Source: Rhodobacterales bacterium HKCCE3408
Lineage (GTDB): Bacteria; Pseudomonadota; Alphaproteobacteria; Rhodobacterales; Rhodobacteraceae
Reading direction: 5' to 3'
DNA: 64,000 nt
NCBI GenBank assembly: GCA_015689705.1
Contig: WVSN01000014.1
Location: forward strand, 1 to 64,000
Part shown: one piece after another, positions 49,771 to 59,227 of the stretch
Layout of the letters: every line of letters begins with the position of its first letter
Numbering within the stretch: the first letter of the stretch is position 1
Program-made: the position numbers and the translations under genes
The notes under the pieces: model-generated
Told to the model about the DNA's origin: nothing
Seen by the model: the letters and a program-made list of their open reading frames with translations, nothing else
Databases searched by the model: none

Positions 49771-52005
49771 ATGGCCAGCATAGGAAAGATCGCCCGCCGG
49801 ACCTTCCTGATCGGCTCGGCCGCTGTCGCGGGCGGCGTCGCCTTCGGCACCTGGGTTGTGCGCAAGCCGCACGCGAACCCGCTCGAGGACGGGCTGCCGG
49901 AGGGGGCGGCGACCTTCAATCCGTGGGTCCGGATCGATTCCGACAGGATCATGCTGATCACGCCCCATGCCGATCTCGGTCAGGGTGTGGCACAGATGCA
50001 GGCAACGCTGATCGCCGAGGAACTCGACCTCGAGCCCGGGCAGTTCGAGACCGATTTCGGCACCCCCTCCCCGGCTTACTTCAACGGCGCCTTCGCCAAC
50101 GACGCCGCCGAGGATCTCGCGCGGATCGCGCCCCTGTCGGCGGCGGCGCTGCACGGGATCATCTTCTCGGCGATCAAGGTGCTCGGCGTTCAGGGCACGG
50201 GCGGATCGACCTCGGTGGCGGACAGCTTCGACAAGCTCCGGCAGGCCGGCGCGGTGGCGCGCGAAACGCTCAAGGCGGCTGCCGCGCTGGAAACCGGGCA
50301 ACCGGTCGCGGACCTGCGGACGCGGGCGGGCCATGTTCTGCTGCGCGACGGCACCGAGATCCCCTATCAGGCGCTGGCCGCACGGGCCGCCGGGATCGAG
50401 CCGGTCACCCGCGTGAGCCTGCGGCACCGGTCGGAGTGGCGGCTGATCGGCCAGCCGGTCGAGCGACTGGACATCCCCGCGAAATCCACCGGGACGCAGG
50501 CCTACGGCATCGACCTGTCGGTGCCGGGCATGGTCCACGCCGCAGTCCGGATGAGCCCGCGACGCGGCCCGCTGTCTAGCTACGATGCCAGCGCCGCCGA
50601 GGCCATGCGTGGTGTGTCGCAAGTCCTCGAGGTGACGAACGGGATCGCGGTCGTGGCCGACAACACGTGGCGCGCGATCCGGGCGGCGAACGCGATCGAG
50701 ACCGACTGGGCGCCGGCGAACTATCCTGCCGATCAGGACGGCCATTGGGCGGCGCTGTCGGAGTCGTTCGTCCCCGATCGGCTCGATGCCGAGTGGCGCA
50801 ATGACGGCGACGTGGACGCCGCAGGTGGCGAGGTCATCGAGGCGGAATACCGCGCGCCTTACGTGGCGCACCAGCCGCTCGAGCCGCTGAACGCCATCGT
50901 CCGGGTCGATCCGGCCGGATCGGAGGTCTGGACCGGGCACCAGATCCCGGGCTTCGTGCGGAACGTGGTGGCAAGCGTCACCGGCGAGGACGCGTCAGGG
51001 ATCACGCTGCACAACCAGTATTCCGGCGGCTCCTTCGGCCACCGGCTGGAATTCGAACACATCCGGCAGGCCGCTGAGATCGCCGCGCAGATGCCGGGCA
51101 CGCCGGTCAAGCTGACCTACAGCCGCGAAGAGGATTTCGCGCAGGACTTCCCACGCCACATCGCCATCGGCCGCGGGCGGGGCACGGTCGCGGACGGCCA
51201 GGTCGTTTCCGTCGATATCTCGGCGGCCGCACCGCCGGTCGTCGCGTCGCAGATGGGCCGGATCGGGCTGTCGGCCAGCGGCCCGGACAGCCAGATCGGC
51301 GCGGGCATCTTCAACGCGCCCTACGACATTCCGAATTTCCGGTTCCGCGGCTATGCCGTCCCGGGCCTCGCGCCGGTGTCGTCCTGGCGGTCGGTCGGCG
51401 CCTCATGGGGCGGGTTTTTCATCGAAAGCCTGATGGACGAGCTGATCCGGGGCGCAGGCGCCGACCCGGTCGTCGAACGATTGCGGCTGATGGAGGCTTA
51501 CCCGGTCGCGGCGGGCGTGCTCCGGCGCTGCGCCGAAATGGCCGACTGGGGCGCCGGGCGGGCCGAGAACCAGGGCCGCGGGGTCGCCATCGTCGAAAGC
51601 TTCGGAACGCCGGTGGCCGAGATCGTCGACGTGACGATGACCGAGCGCGGCATCCGCATCGACGATGTCTGGGTCGTGGCCGATCCGGGCATTGTGGTCG
51701 ATCCGGTGAACATCGAGAACCATATCCAGGGCGCGGTGGTCTGGGGCCTCGGTCACGCGATGAATTCCGAGATCACCTATGCCGACGGCATGGCGCAGCA
51801 GGCCAATTACAACGATGCCGAGGGGATGCGGATGCACCAGGCGCCACGCATCCACGTCGCCTGGAACGAGGACAATGACAGCCCGCGCGGAATCGGCGAG
51901 CCTCCGGTGCCGCCGGCCGCCCCGGCGCTGGCGAACGCGATCTTCGACGCGACCGGGCAGCGGCTGCGCGAGATGCCGTTCCGCAATTTCATCGACTTCA
52001 TCTGA
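49771..52005 (+). CDS. molybdenum-binding subunit, isoquinoline oxidoreductase/aldehyde dehydrogenase-like
   Basis: 744 residues. N-terminus RRTFLIGSAAVAGGVAFGTW is a twin-arginine signal, so the enzyme is periplasmic and is probably exported together with the Fe-S subunit. Cofactor-region motifs include QGVAQMQATLIAEELDLEPG, GTGGSTSVADSFDKLRQAG, YSGGSFGHRLEFEHIRQAAE, SWRSVGASWGGFFIESLMDE, and near the end GIGEPPVPPAAPALANAIFD with the catalytic Glu (GEP). Family members hydroxylate N-heteroaromatics or aldehydes; the substrate is unknown. Confidence 0.93.
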   Translation: MASIGKIARRTFLIGSAAVAGGVAFGTWVVRKPHANPLEDGLPEGAATFNPWVRIDSDRIMLITPHADLGQGVAQMQATLIAEELDLEPGQFETDFGTPSPAYFNGAFANDAAEDLARIAPLSAAALHGIIFSAIKVLGVQGTGGSTSVADSFDKLRQAGAVARETLKAAAALETGQPVADLRTRAGHVLLRDGTEIPYQALAARAAGIEPVTRVSLRHRSEWRLIGQPVERLDIPAKSTGTQAYGIDLSVPGMVHAAVRMSPRRGPLSSYDASAAEAMRGVSQVLEVTNGIAVVADNTWRAIRAANAIETDWAPANYPADQDGHWAALSESFVPDRLDAEWRNDGDVDAAGGEVIEAEYRAPYVAHQPLEPLNAIVRVDPAGSEVWTGHQIPGFVRNVVASVTGEDASGITLHNQYSGGSFGHRLEFEHIRQAAEIAAQMPGTPVKLTYSREEDFAQDFPRHIAIGRGRGTVADGQVVSVDISAAAPPVVASQMGRIGLSASGPDSQIGAGIFNAPYDIPNFRFRGYAVPGLAPVSSWRSVGASWGGFFIESLMDELIRGAGADPVVERLRLMEAYPVAAGVLRRCAEMADWGAGRAENQGRGVAIVESFGTPVAEIVDVTMTERGIRIDDVWVVADPGIVVDPVNIENHIQGAVVWGLGHAMNSEITYADGMAQQANYNDAEGMRMHQAPRIHVAWNEDNDSPRGIGEPPVPPAAPALANAIFDATGQRLREMPFRNFIDFI

Positions 52006-52016
52006 GGGGGCCGGAG

Positions 52017-52682
52017 ATGCGCCATTTCGTGACCGTCGCCGTTGTCGCCGCCGCCCTGCCCTTCGCGCTCCCGGCGCAGGAAAATGCCGCGCCCGAAACG
52101 CCCGAGGCCGTCAGCGTAGAGCTGCCAGACGGCGAGAATGTCGAGATCGCTCTGCCCGAAAGCGTCAGCCCGGACGAGGGACTCGATGCCTGGGCGCGCA
52201 TCTACGAGGTGGCGAGCCATCCGCGCTGTTCCAACTGCCATGTCGGGGCGGACAACATTCCGATGTGGTCCGGACCGTCCTACGGTCGCACGCAGCCGCA
52301 CGGGATGAACATCAACGCCGGCGAAAGCCGGATCGGCGCCGAGACCCTGCCCTGCGCCACCTGCCACGCGATGAACGAGACCGGCGGCAATCCCGAGCCG
52401 CACCACGCCCCGCAGGTCGCCGCGACGTGGCGGCTTGCGCCGGTCGAGGCGGCGTGGTTCGGGCGCTCCTCGGAAGAGATCTGCGCCCAGCTGCGCGATC
52501 CCGAGCGCAATGGCGGGCGCAGCTTTGTGGAGATCGCGACCCATCTCGACCACGATCTGATCCTGCACTGGGCGTGGAATCCGGGCGGCGGGCGCGAGCC
52601 GGCACCGTACAGCCTGCAGGAGCATGTGAACGACGTTCTCGCCTGGGGCGTGGCCGGCCAGCCCTGCCCGGGCGATGGCTGA
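52017..52682 (+). CDS. secreted c-type cytochrome electron acceptor for the molybdenum enzyme
   Basis: 221 residues with signal peptide (VAVVAAALPFALPAQENAAP region). Two haem sites: CSNCHVGADNIPMW near residue 70 and CATCHAMNETGG near 112, so a dihaem protein with an uncommon arrangement. Between and after them are GMNINAGESRIGAETLP and DHDLILHWAWNPGGGREP. The 11-nt gap after the molybdenum subunit suggests it takes electrons from its Fe-S partner and passes them to the respiratory chain. Confidence 0.85.
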   Translation: MRHFVTVAVVAAALPFALPAQENAAPETPEAVSVELPDGENVEIALPESVSPDEGLDAWARIYEVASHPRCSNCHVGADNIPMWSGPSYGRTQPHGMNINAGESRIGAETLPCATCHAMNETGGNPEPHHAPQVAATWRLAPVEAAWFGRSSEEICAQLRDPERNGGRSFVEIATHLDHDLILHWAWNPGGGREPAPYSLQEHVNDVLAWGVAGQPCPGDG

Positions 52683-52692
52683 GGGGGACACG

Positions 52693-53043
52693 ATGACGAC
52701 GACCGACTCTGCCCTCGACGGGCGCGGCCTGAACCTCCTGCGGAACGCGGGGCTCCTGTTCCTCCTGAATGCGGTGGCGCACGGGCTGACCTACGCGCTC
52801 GGCGGCCTCGCCGCACCGGTTCTGCTGGCCGGGGCGGCGATCGACCTCGTGCTCGGGGCCGGGCTTCTGCGCGGGTTCCGCGCGCTCGGCTGCATCGGCT
52901 TCGTCGTCGCGCTTGTCGGCATTTCGGTCGGTGTCGCGGGGCTGGCCGATCCCGCCGCGGGCCCGGACTGGGGCTATGGCACCATCCTCGCGCTCGACCT
53001 TCTCGCGGCCGTCATGCTTTTTCTCTACATCTGGCGGCGCTGA
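52693..53043 (+). CDS. small membrane protein, unknown
   Basis: 116 residues from ATG 52693 with GAGGGGG before it; an earlier ATG at 52675 overlaps the cytochrome. About four hydrophobic helices: NLLRNAGLLFLLNAVAHGLT, PVLLAGAAIDLVLGAGLLRG, IGFVVALVGISVGVAGLADP and TILALDLLAAVMLFLYIWRR. Transcribed with the molybdenum hydroxylase genes, perhaps as a membrane anchor or for assembly. No family recognised. Confidence 0.65.
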   Translation: MTTTDSALDGRGLNLLRNAGLLFLLNAVAHGLTYALGGLAAPVLLAGAAIDLVLGAGLLRGFRALGCIGFVVALVGISVGVAGLADPAAGPDWGYGTILALDLLAAVMLFLYIWRR

Positions 53044-53107
53044 GCGCGGGGTGGATTTCATCGGGCCGCCGGGCTAGCTCAACCCCGAACGACCGGAGAT
53101 CCCGCCC

Positions 53108-54940
53108 TTGGCCTACACGCTCGCCCGACCGTTCGATCCGGACACAGACCTGATCCTCGCCGGCGAGACCGGGCGGGCGCAGATGGTCGTCTTCATGGAC
53201 TATTCCGACCGGGCGAGCCGGCGCATCCGCGATATCCTCGTCCGCACCGCCGAACGGTTCGGCACGGACGGTGCCGCGCTCGCGCTGCGGTTCCTCTGTG
53301 CCGACGACGACAACAACGGCGATTGCGAGATCGCCGCGCGCGCCGCGATCGCGGCCTGGCACCAGGGCCGGCTGGCCGAGATGCATCGTGCGCTCCTGTC
53401 CCGGCCGCCGCATTACACGCAGGGCATCGTCGAGGTGATCGCCGAGGCACTCGATCTCGATATCGAGCGGTTCCGCGCCGACATGCATTCCGACGAGACG
53501 GACGAACGTCTCGCCGCCGACCGCGACTCGATCACCGGCGGCACGGCACGCGCACCATTCCTGTTCATTAATGGCCGCCACTACACCGACGCCTGGGACG
53601 AGGACGCGCTGATCGAAGCGGTGCAGCAACCTCTCGGCCGGCGCATCCAGTTGGCCTCGAACGATTTCTTCGACTGGGCGGCCTCGGCCGGTCTGGTCCT
53701 GATCCTCGCCACCCTCGGCGCGCTTCTGATCGCCAATATCGGCTTTCACGAGGCCTATGAGGAGCTGCGCCAGACCTACCTGTCGATCGCCTTCGGCGAC
53801 GCCGAGTTCCGCCTGAGCGTCGAGCACTGGATCAACGACGGGCTGATGGCGCTGTTCTTCCTGCTCGTCGGGATCGAGATCAAACGCGAGCTCATCGACG
53901 GCGAACTGAGCGACCCCGCCCGCGCGGCGCTGCCGATCATCGGCGCGATCGGCGGCATGGCGGTCCCGGCGGCGATCTATGCCGCGATCAACTGGGGCCA
54001 GCCCACGATCGACGGTTGGGGCGTACCTATGGCGACGGACATCGCCTTCACGCTCGGTATCATGGCGCTTCTGGGCGACCGGGTGCCGACCTCGCTCAAG
54101 GTCTTCGTTTCGGCGCTGGCCATCGTCGACGACCTCGGCGCCATCGTCGTGATCGCGCTGTTCTACGGCGAAGGCTTCCACCTGGCCGAGTTCGCGGTCG
54201 CCGCGGCCATTTTCGCGGTCATGCTCGGTCTGAATGTCGGCCGGGTCTATGCCCGGACGCCCTACCTTCTGCTTGGCGTCGGTCTGTGGTTCTTCATCCA
54301 CGAGGCCGGGCTGCACGCGACGCTCGCCGGGGTCCTGACTGCCGCCGCGATCCCGTCGCGCCGGGCGGCGACGGTCGAAGGCGTGGCGGCGCAGACCCAG
54401 GCGATCTTCGAGGCCGAGATGCGCAGCAATCCCGAAACCATCGCCGATACCGCCGTGACCCGTCTGGAGAACGCCATCGAGCGGCTGCGCGAGCCGGGGT
54501 TCCACCTGCAGCACCGGCTCGAGAACTGGTCGAACTTCCTGATCCTGCCGCTCTTCGCCTTCTTCAACACCGGCATCCTGCTTCTGGGGTCGAGCTTCTC
54601 GGTCACCGCGCCGGAAAGCCTCGGCGTCATGCTCGGGCTCTATGTCGGCAAGCCGCTCGGCATCGTGGCGATCTGCTGGATCGCGGTGCGGACCGGGCTG
54701 GCGCGGCTGTCAGGCGAGATATCCTGGACGCAGATGGTCGGCGCGGGCTTCCTGGCCGGGGTTGGTTTCACTATGTCCATCTTCATCGGCTCGTCTGCCT
54801 TCGAGGGGGCGGAACTCGAGTCGGTCAAGCTGTCGATCCTCCTCGCATCCTGCCTGGCCGCGGCCACGGGTTCGGCAATTCTCTGGGGCGTTGGCACACG
54901 GCGGACCGAGAACGTGGCCGGTCTCGCGCAAGGCGCTTGA
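53108..54940 (+). CDS. nhaA: Na+/H+ antiporter NhaA with N-terminal thioredoxin-like domain
   Basis: 610 residues; E. coli NhaA has about 390. Start is TTG 53108 with GGAG upstream. Residues 1-180 form a DsbA/thioredoxin-like fold (AQMVVFMDYSDRASRRIRDI ... ARAPFLFINGRHYTDAWDED, cis-Pro present in RAPF), but the CxxC is replaced by YSDRAS, so no redox activity is expected. The rest is NhaA: FFLLVGIEIKRELIDGELSD, ATDIAFTLGIMALLGDRVPT, VSALAIVDDLGAIVVIALFY with the aspartates for ion binding. Inner-membrane sodium and pH homeostasis. Fusions like this occur in other bacteria; the role of the extra domain is unknown. Confidence 0.93.
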   Translation: MAYTLARPFDPDTDLILAGETGRAQMVVFMDYSDRASRRIRDILVRTAERFGTDGAALALRFLCADDDNNGDCEIAARAAIAAWHQGRLAEMHRALLSRPPHYTQGIVEVIAEALDLDIERFRADMHSDETDERLAADRDSITGGTARAPFLFINGRHYTDAWDEDALIEAVQQPLGRRIQLASNDFFDWAASAGLVLILATLGALLIANIGFHEAYEELRQTYLSIAFGDAEFRLSVEHWINDGLMALFFLLVGIEIKRELIDGELSDPARAALPIIGAIGGMAVPAAIYAAINWGQPTIDGWGVPMATDIAFTLGIMALLGDRVPTSLKVFVSALAIVDDLGAIVVIALFYGEGFHLAEFAVAAAIFAVMLGLNVGRVYARTPYLLLGVGLWFFIHEAGLHATLAGVLTAAAIPSRRAATVEGVAAQTQAIFEAEMRSNPETIADTAVTRLENAIERLREPGFHLQHRLENWSNFLILPLFAFFNTGILLLGSSFSVTAPESLGVMLGLYVGKPLGIVAICWIAVRTGLARLSGEISWTQMVGAGFLAGVGFTMSIFIGSSAFEGAELESVKLSILLASCLAAATGSAILWGVGTRRTENVAGLAQGA

Positions 54941-54972
54941 AAACCGGCGCCATTCGCGCGCTAGAATGGGCC

Positions 54973-56298
54973 ATGATGAACATGCGCCGCCTCGCCCCTC
55001 TTCTCGTTGTGATCGGCACCGGCCTCGCCGCCCAGACGGCTGCGCCGCCGGTCGATCCGGTTGACCCCGATGGCTATCGCCCGGTCGATGACCGGCTGGC
55101 GGAACTGGGACAGCTTCTGTTCTACGACCCGATCCTGTCGGGCAATCGCAACATTTCCTGCGCCACCTGCCACCATCCCGGGCTCGGCACGGCGGACGGG
55201 GTGGCGCTGTCGATGGGCGAAGGCGCGACGGGTCTGGGGATGGAGCGGGTGCCCGATCCCGCCGACATGCCCGAGCAGCGGCTGCCGCGCCATGCGCCGG
55301 CGCTCTGGAACCTCGGGCACGAAAGCTTCACGGTCATGTTCCATGACGGCCGGCTGGAGCTTGACGATCACCGCGCCTCTGGCATCCGCACGCCCCTGGG
55401 CGCGGAGATGGAGGCAGGCTTCGCCGGCGTGCTCTCGGCCCAGTCGATGTTCCCGGTGCTGGCGGCCGACGAGATGGCCGGGCATTATTCCGAGAACGAG
55501 ATCAGCGAAGCCGTGCGCATCGGCCGGATCACCGGGCCCGGCGGGGCGTGGGACCTGCTGACCGACCGACTCGAGGGGATTCCCGAATACCGGTCCCGCT
55601 TCACCGAGATCTTCGGCCCGGAAGAAATCCTGTTCACCGAAGTCTCTGACGCCATCGCCGCCTTCATCGAAGTCGAATGGCGCGCCGACAACAGCCCGTT
55701 CGACGCCTACCTGCGCGGCGAGGAGGTGCGGCTCTCGCCCGACGCGATGGAAGGGATGGACCTGTTCTACGGCGAACTCGGCTGTGCATCGTGCCATTCC
55801 GGCCCGTTCCAGACCGACAACGCCTTCCATGCGACGGGACTCGTGCAGATCGGTCCCGGCAAGCGGGCGCGGTTCGAGAACCATATGCGTGACGAGGGCC
55901 GGTTCCGCGTAACCGGCGATCCGGCGGACCTGTTCGCCTTCCGGACGCCATCGCTTCGCAACGTCACGGCGACCGCGCCCTACGGCCATACCGGCGCCTA
56001 TCCGAGCCTCGAGACCTTCCTCGCCGCCCACATGGCGCCCCGCGCGGCCTGGGCGGCGTATGATCCGGCGATCACGCCGATGCCGGCGCTGCCGGGTGAC
56101 GACCCGTTCGTGGCCGCCGCATCGGCCGAGATCCGCGACGCGGTGCTGGCCGCGGTTCCGACCGCGGATCTGGTTCTGACCGACGACGAGATCGCGGCCC
56201 TGGTCGCGTTCCTCGGAACGCTGACGGATCAGTCGTCGCTGGACGGGCGGATGGGCGTGCCGGAGAGCGTGCCGAGCGGGCTGCCGGTGGATCGCTGA
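54973..56298 (+). CDS. MauG/cytochrome c peroxidase family dihaem protein
   Basis: 441 residues. Signal peptide (MRRLAPLLVVIGTGLAAQTA) and two CxxCH haem sites: ISCATCHHPGLGT near residue 58 and GCASCHSGPFQTDN near 272. GQLLFYDPILSGNRN, HAPALWNLGHESFTVMFHDG, FRTPSLRNVTATAPYGHTGA are typical of the family. It reduces peroxide or oxidises a protein partner in the periplasm. Three possible ATGs (54973, 54976, 54982) lie close together. A repeat copy follows the stop. Confidence 0.9.
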   Translation: MMNMRRLAPLLVVIGTGLAAQTAAPPVDPVDPDGYRPVDDRLAELGQLLFYDPILSGNRNISCATCHHPGLGTADGVALSMGEGATGLGMERVPDPADMPEQRLPRHAPALWNLGHESFTVMFHDGRLELDDHRASGIRTPLGAEMEAGFAGVLSAQSMFPVLAADEMAGHYSENEISEAVRIGRITGPGGAWDLLTDRLEGIPEYRSRFTEIFGPEEILFTEVSDAIAAFIEVEWRADNSPFDAYLRGEEVRLSPDAMEGMDLFYGELGCASCHSGPFQTDNAFHATGLVQIGPGKRARFENHMRDEGRFRVTGDPADLFAFRTPSLRNVTATAPYGHTGAYPSLETFLAAHMAPRAAWAAYDPAITPMPALPGDDPFVAAASAEIRDAVLAAVPTADLVLTDDEIAALVAFLGTLTDQSSLDGRMGVPESVPSGLPVDR

Positions 56299-56302
56299 GA
56301 GA

Positions 56303-56347
56303 GCGAAGCAAGCTTCGCGTTTCCTGAGTATTTCCGGAAAGATGAAG
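56303..56347 (+). repeat. hairpin-plus-GAGTATTT repeat, copy 3
   Basis: GCGAAGC-AA-GCTTCGC (56303-56318) makes a 7-bp stem of different sequence from the other copies, yet the tail TTTCCTGAGTATTTCCGG then AAAGATGAAGG is kept. It follows the MauG-like gene by 4 nt and ends 2 nt before the convergent gene's stop. Confidence 0.65.
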
Positions 56348-56349
56348 GT

Positions 56350-57846
56350 CTAGTTGCGCCTGATCGTCCGGGGTCCTGCATCCACCGGTTGCCAGTCCGA
56401 GTAGTCCGCAGCGCCGGGCCAGAGGATGCGGATCTCGGCCGGACCGCCGGTTCCGAGCCCGATATGCAGCGGCAGCAGGCTGCCCGAGACATGGCCGCCG
56501 CCGATCAGGCGTTCGAAGCTGCGCACGGACCCGTCCTGCCGGATTTCCACGATGGCCCCGACCGCGTCGCGGTTCGGGCCGGGCTGTTCGAGGTCGAGCG
56601 CGAGGGCCGGTCCGGCATCGGACATGTTGCGCCAGAGTTCGAGCGGGGCGCGGCGGTTGACGACCACGAGATCGAGCCGACCGTCGCCGTCGAAATCGGC
56701 GAAGCCCGCGCCGCGGGCGCGATCGGTCGTGGCGATCCCGGCGGTGGCCGCGACTTCAGTGAAGGCGCCATCCCGGCCCTGCATCAGGAGGTTGTTCGGA
56801 TCGAGCTCGGCCATGTCCGGCATCTGGTCCACATTGCCCTTGGCGATGAAGAGATCCATGAGCCCGTCATTGTCGACATCGGCGAATTCCGCGTGCCAGC
56901 CGGTCGAGGGCCGGCCGTCCTCGCCGGTATGGGGACGCGTCGCATAGGTGCCGATGGAGACGGGCGCGCGGACATAGGCCGTGCCCTCGGCGATCATCAT
57001 CAGCTGGTCGCCCATCGAGGTCAGCATAACTTCAGGCAGGCCGTCGCCGGTCAGGTCGTGGCTGGCTATGCCCATGCCCCAGATCGAGACCTGCTCCCAT
57101 TCGCCCGCGGCGACACGTTCGTGCAGCGGATCCAGATCCCAGAGCTGCTCGTACCCGCCGCGGACGTAGTAGTGACGGTCGTTGGACAGCCGCAGTTCCG
57201 GCGCGCCGTCGCGGTCAATGTCCTGGAACAGCGCGGAAAGCGCGCAGAACCCCGGTTCGAGATTGGTCTCGGCATATCCGTCCGGAACCGGACGGTGCAG
57301 CTCGTTCACGTCGCAGGCGAAGAAAGGCCCGTCCGGATCAGAGCGATCGACATAATTGCCGATGGCGAGCGTCGGGCGGTCGCGGCCCGGCTCCCACGTC
57401 GCGGAGAAGGCGGTCGACCAGCGATCGCCGCCGTCGAAGCCCCAGATCTCGTTCGCGCGGGCGAACCCGCACTGCCCGTCGCCGCGCATAAGGAGGTTCT
57501 CGCCCACACGCAGGACGGCGAGATCGACGTTGCCGTCGCCATCGATGTCGATCGGGTAGGCGCCGGTCGCGCCGGTGATAGGGTCGAGCACGCCCTCGTC
57601 GAAGGCGAAGCCGTCTTCGGAGCGATTGATGAACAGCCGCGCGGGGTTTGCGCCACCGGCGGCGAAGATGTCGGGCCGGGCGTCGTTGTTGCAGTCCATC
57701 AGCGCCACGCCGCCGCCGACGAAATGCTCCCACCCGCCGTCATAGACAAGCGGCGGGCCGGGAAGTGCGCTGCGCGCGTCTTCGAACGCGACGTCGGCCA
57801 TGGCCGGACCGGCCGCGAGCAAGAGGAGGAGCATCGTGCGGATCAT
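56350..57846 (-). CDS. secreted CRTAC1-type FG-GAP/VCBS repeat protein
   Basis: 498 residues with signal peptide MIRTMLLLLLAAGPAMADVA. Repeated calcium-binding blade motifs: ALMDCNNDARPDIFAAGG, PIDIDGDGNVDLAVLRVG, FQDIDRDGAPELRLSNDR, DVDNDGLMDLFIAKGNVD and FADFDGDGRLDLVVVNRR, giving a beta-propeller; the C-terminus GGGHVSGSLLPLHIGLGTGG is an ASPIC/UnbV domain. Such proteins are extracytoplasmic. It overlaps the upstream ROK gene (ATGA) although a functional link is not obvious; convergent with the MauG-like gene. Confidence 0.87.
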   Translation of the reverse strand: MIRTMLLLLLAAGPAMADVAFEDARSALPGPPLVYDGGWEHFVGGGVALMDCNNDARPDIFAAGGANPARLFINRSEDGFAFDEGVLDPITGATGAYPIDIDGDGNVDLAVLRVGENLLMRGDGQCGFARANEIWGFDGGDRWSTAFSATWEPGRDRPTLAIGNYVDRSDPDGPFFACDVNELHRPVPDGYAETNLEPGFCALSALFQDIDRDGAPELRLSNDRHYYVRGGYEQLWDLDPLHERVAAGEWEQVSIWGMGIASHDLTGDGLPEVMLTSMGDQLMMIAEGTAYVRAPVSIGTYATRPHTGEDGRPSTGWHAEFADVDNDGLMDLFIAKGNVDQMPDMAELDPNNLLMQGRDGAFTEVAATAGIATTDRARGAGFADFDGDGRLDLVVVNRRAPLELWRNMSDAGPALALDLEQPGPNRDAVGAIVEIRQDGSVRSFERLIGGGHVSGSLLPLHIGLGTGGPAEIRILWPGAADYSDWQPVDAGPRTIRRN

Positions 57847-59108
57847 GCGCTTTCTCCGGCAAAGAGGGCGTCGGTGGCTTCTGCCAGCGCCATCGCGGCG
57901 GCCCCTCGGGCCCATCCGAATTCGCCCCATGCGTTGACCTCGATCCGCGGGGGCGGGCGGCCGCTGTCGATGATGAGGGTGCGCATCTCCGAGAACACCT
58001 CCTCGGCATAGAGATAGTCGTAGCGCAGACGTGCGCCCGAGACGACGATGAGCGAGGGATCGAACAGGTTGTAGACGTTGGCGAGACCGAGCGCCATGAA
58101 CCGCCCCGCCCGGCGGAAGATGGTGCGCGCGGCCTCGTTCCCGGCCTTGGCCTGGTCGTGCAGCGAATCGAGGATGACCTGCGCCGACTGGCTGGCCCGC
58201 ACCGAGAGATCGAGCGCGGTCGACGCCTCGCGGACCAGCGCGTAGTCCGAAACATAGGCTTCGAGGCAGCCGCGCTGGCCGCATCGGCAAAGCGCGCCGT
58301 CGAGCTGGACCTTGGTATGCCCGAGTTCCATCCCCATCGCGCCTGCCCCGCGATAGAGCCGGTGGCCGATGGCGAGCCCCATGCCGATCCCCTGCTCGAT
58401 CGTCACCACGGCGAAATCCGGGACGCGGCGGCCATGGCCGAACCAGAGCTCGGCCAAGGTCAGGAGATTGGCGTCGTTGTCGATGCGGACGGGCCGGCCG
58501 AGCCGGCGGCTGAGCGGTCCGGCCAGATCGTGACGGCCGACCGGCAGGAGCGGCGACCAGGCCAGCGTGCCGCCGTCGTGATCGACGAAACCGGGCAGCC
58601 CGGCGCCGATATTGAGCACGTCCCCTGCGGTGCGGCCGGCCTGTTTCAGAAGGCGATCGACGAGGGTCGCGGCCTCTTCGGCGAGACGGTCGAGATCGCG
58701 GGCCGGTTCGGCCCGGTCGAGGGCGGCTTCGGCCACGACGCGCCCGGCGAAATCCATCAGCACGCCGGAATGCCGGAACTCGGAGAGCTTGAGGCCGATG
58801 ACATGGGCGGCGGCTGGCACGATGCCGAGTGCGGTGGGCGGGCGGCCGCGGCTGCCCTGCCGGACCGGGCCCTCGACCTCGCGCAGGAGTCCGCGCGCGA
58901 TGAGGTCGGTCACGACCGAGGTGATCGTCGCCGGGCTGACGTCGAGCCGCTTGGCCAGATCGACACGCGCGATGCGGCCCTCGGCGCGCACCGTTTCGAC
59001 GATGCGCCGGGGCAGCGGGCCGGTCGCGGCGACCGGATGGCCATCGGCAACGGGGCCGCAGCCTTCTTCGGTCGGATCGCCGACGGGCCGATACTCCTCG
59101 AGCGGCAT
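57843..59108 (-). CDS. ROK family repressor, probable xylose regulator
   Basis: 421 residues. N-terminal winged helix (RIARVDLAKRLDVSPATITS; VVTDLIARGLLREVEGPVRQ) and C-terminal sugar-kinase-like ROK domain: IGAGLPGFVDHDGGTLAWSP, IDNDANLLTLAELWFGHG, AVVTIEQGIGMGLAIGHRL, and the zinc motif GALCRCGQRGCLEAYVSDYA. Divergent from xylFHGB, so it likely represses the xylose genes in the absence of xylose, as XylR does elsewhere. A dyad overlaps its start codon, suggesting autoregulation. Symbol xylR not assigned because the ligand is inferred from context only. Confidence 0.88.
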   Translation of the reverse strand: MPLEEYRPVGDPTEEGCGPVADGHPVAATGPLPRRIVETVRAEGRIARVDLAKRLDVSPATITSVVTDLIARGLLREVEGPVRQGSRGRPPTALGIVPAAAHVIGLKLSEFRHSGVLMDFAGRVVAEAALDRAEPARDLDRLAEEAATLVDRLLKQAGRTAGDVLNIGAGLPGFVDHDGGTLAWSPLLPVGRHDLAGPLSRRLGRPVRIDNDANLLTLAELWFGHGRRVPDFAVVTIEQGIGMGLAIGHRLYRGAGAMGMELGHTKVQLDGALCRCGQRGCLEAYVSDYALVREASTALDLSVRASQSAQVILDSLHDQAKAGNEAARTIFRRAGRFMALGLANVYNLFDPSLIVVSGARLRYDYLYAEEVFSEMRTLIIDSGRPPPRIEVNAWGEFGWARGAAAMALAEATDALFAGESA

Positions 59109-59129
59109 TAGTTCACGAGCCTAACGAAT
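59107..59129. promoter_or_regulatory. candidate ROK repressor operator over the ROK start codon
   Basis: ATTAGTT (59107-59113) faces AACGAAT (59123-59129), a dyad with one mismatch around a 9-nt centre. The TTAGTT half matches the half-site known for ROK XylR repressors. It covers the ROK gene's start, fitting autorepression. Confidence 0.45.
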
Positions 59130-59227
59130 TATTCCGGGTTCGCCTGTTATCAGGGCAGATGCAGCCGGTCATTGGCAAGGAAATTCCACCGATGCCGCGC
59201 TGCAGCGACTGATTTTTCCGTTTCGCA

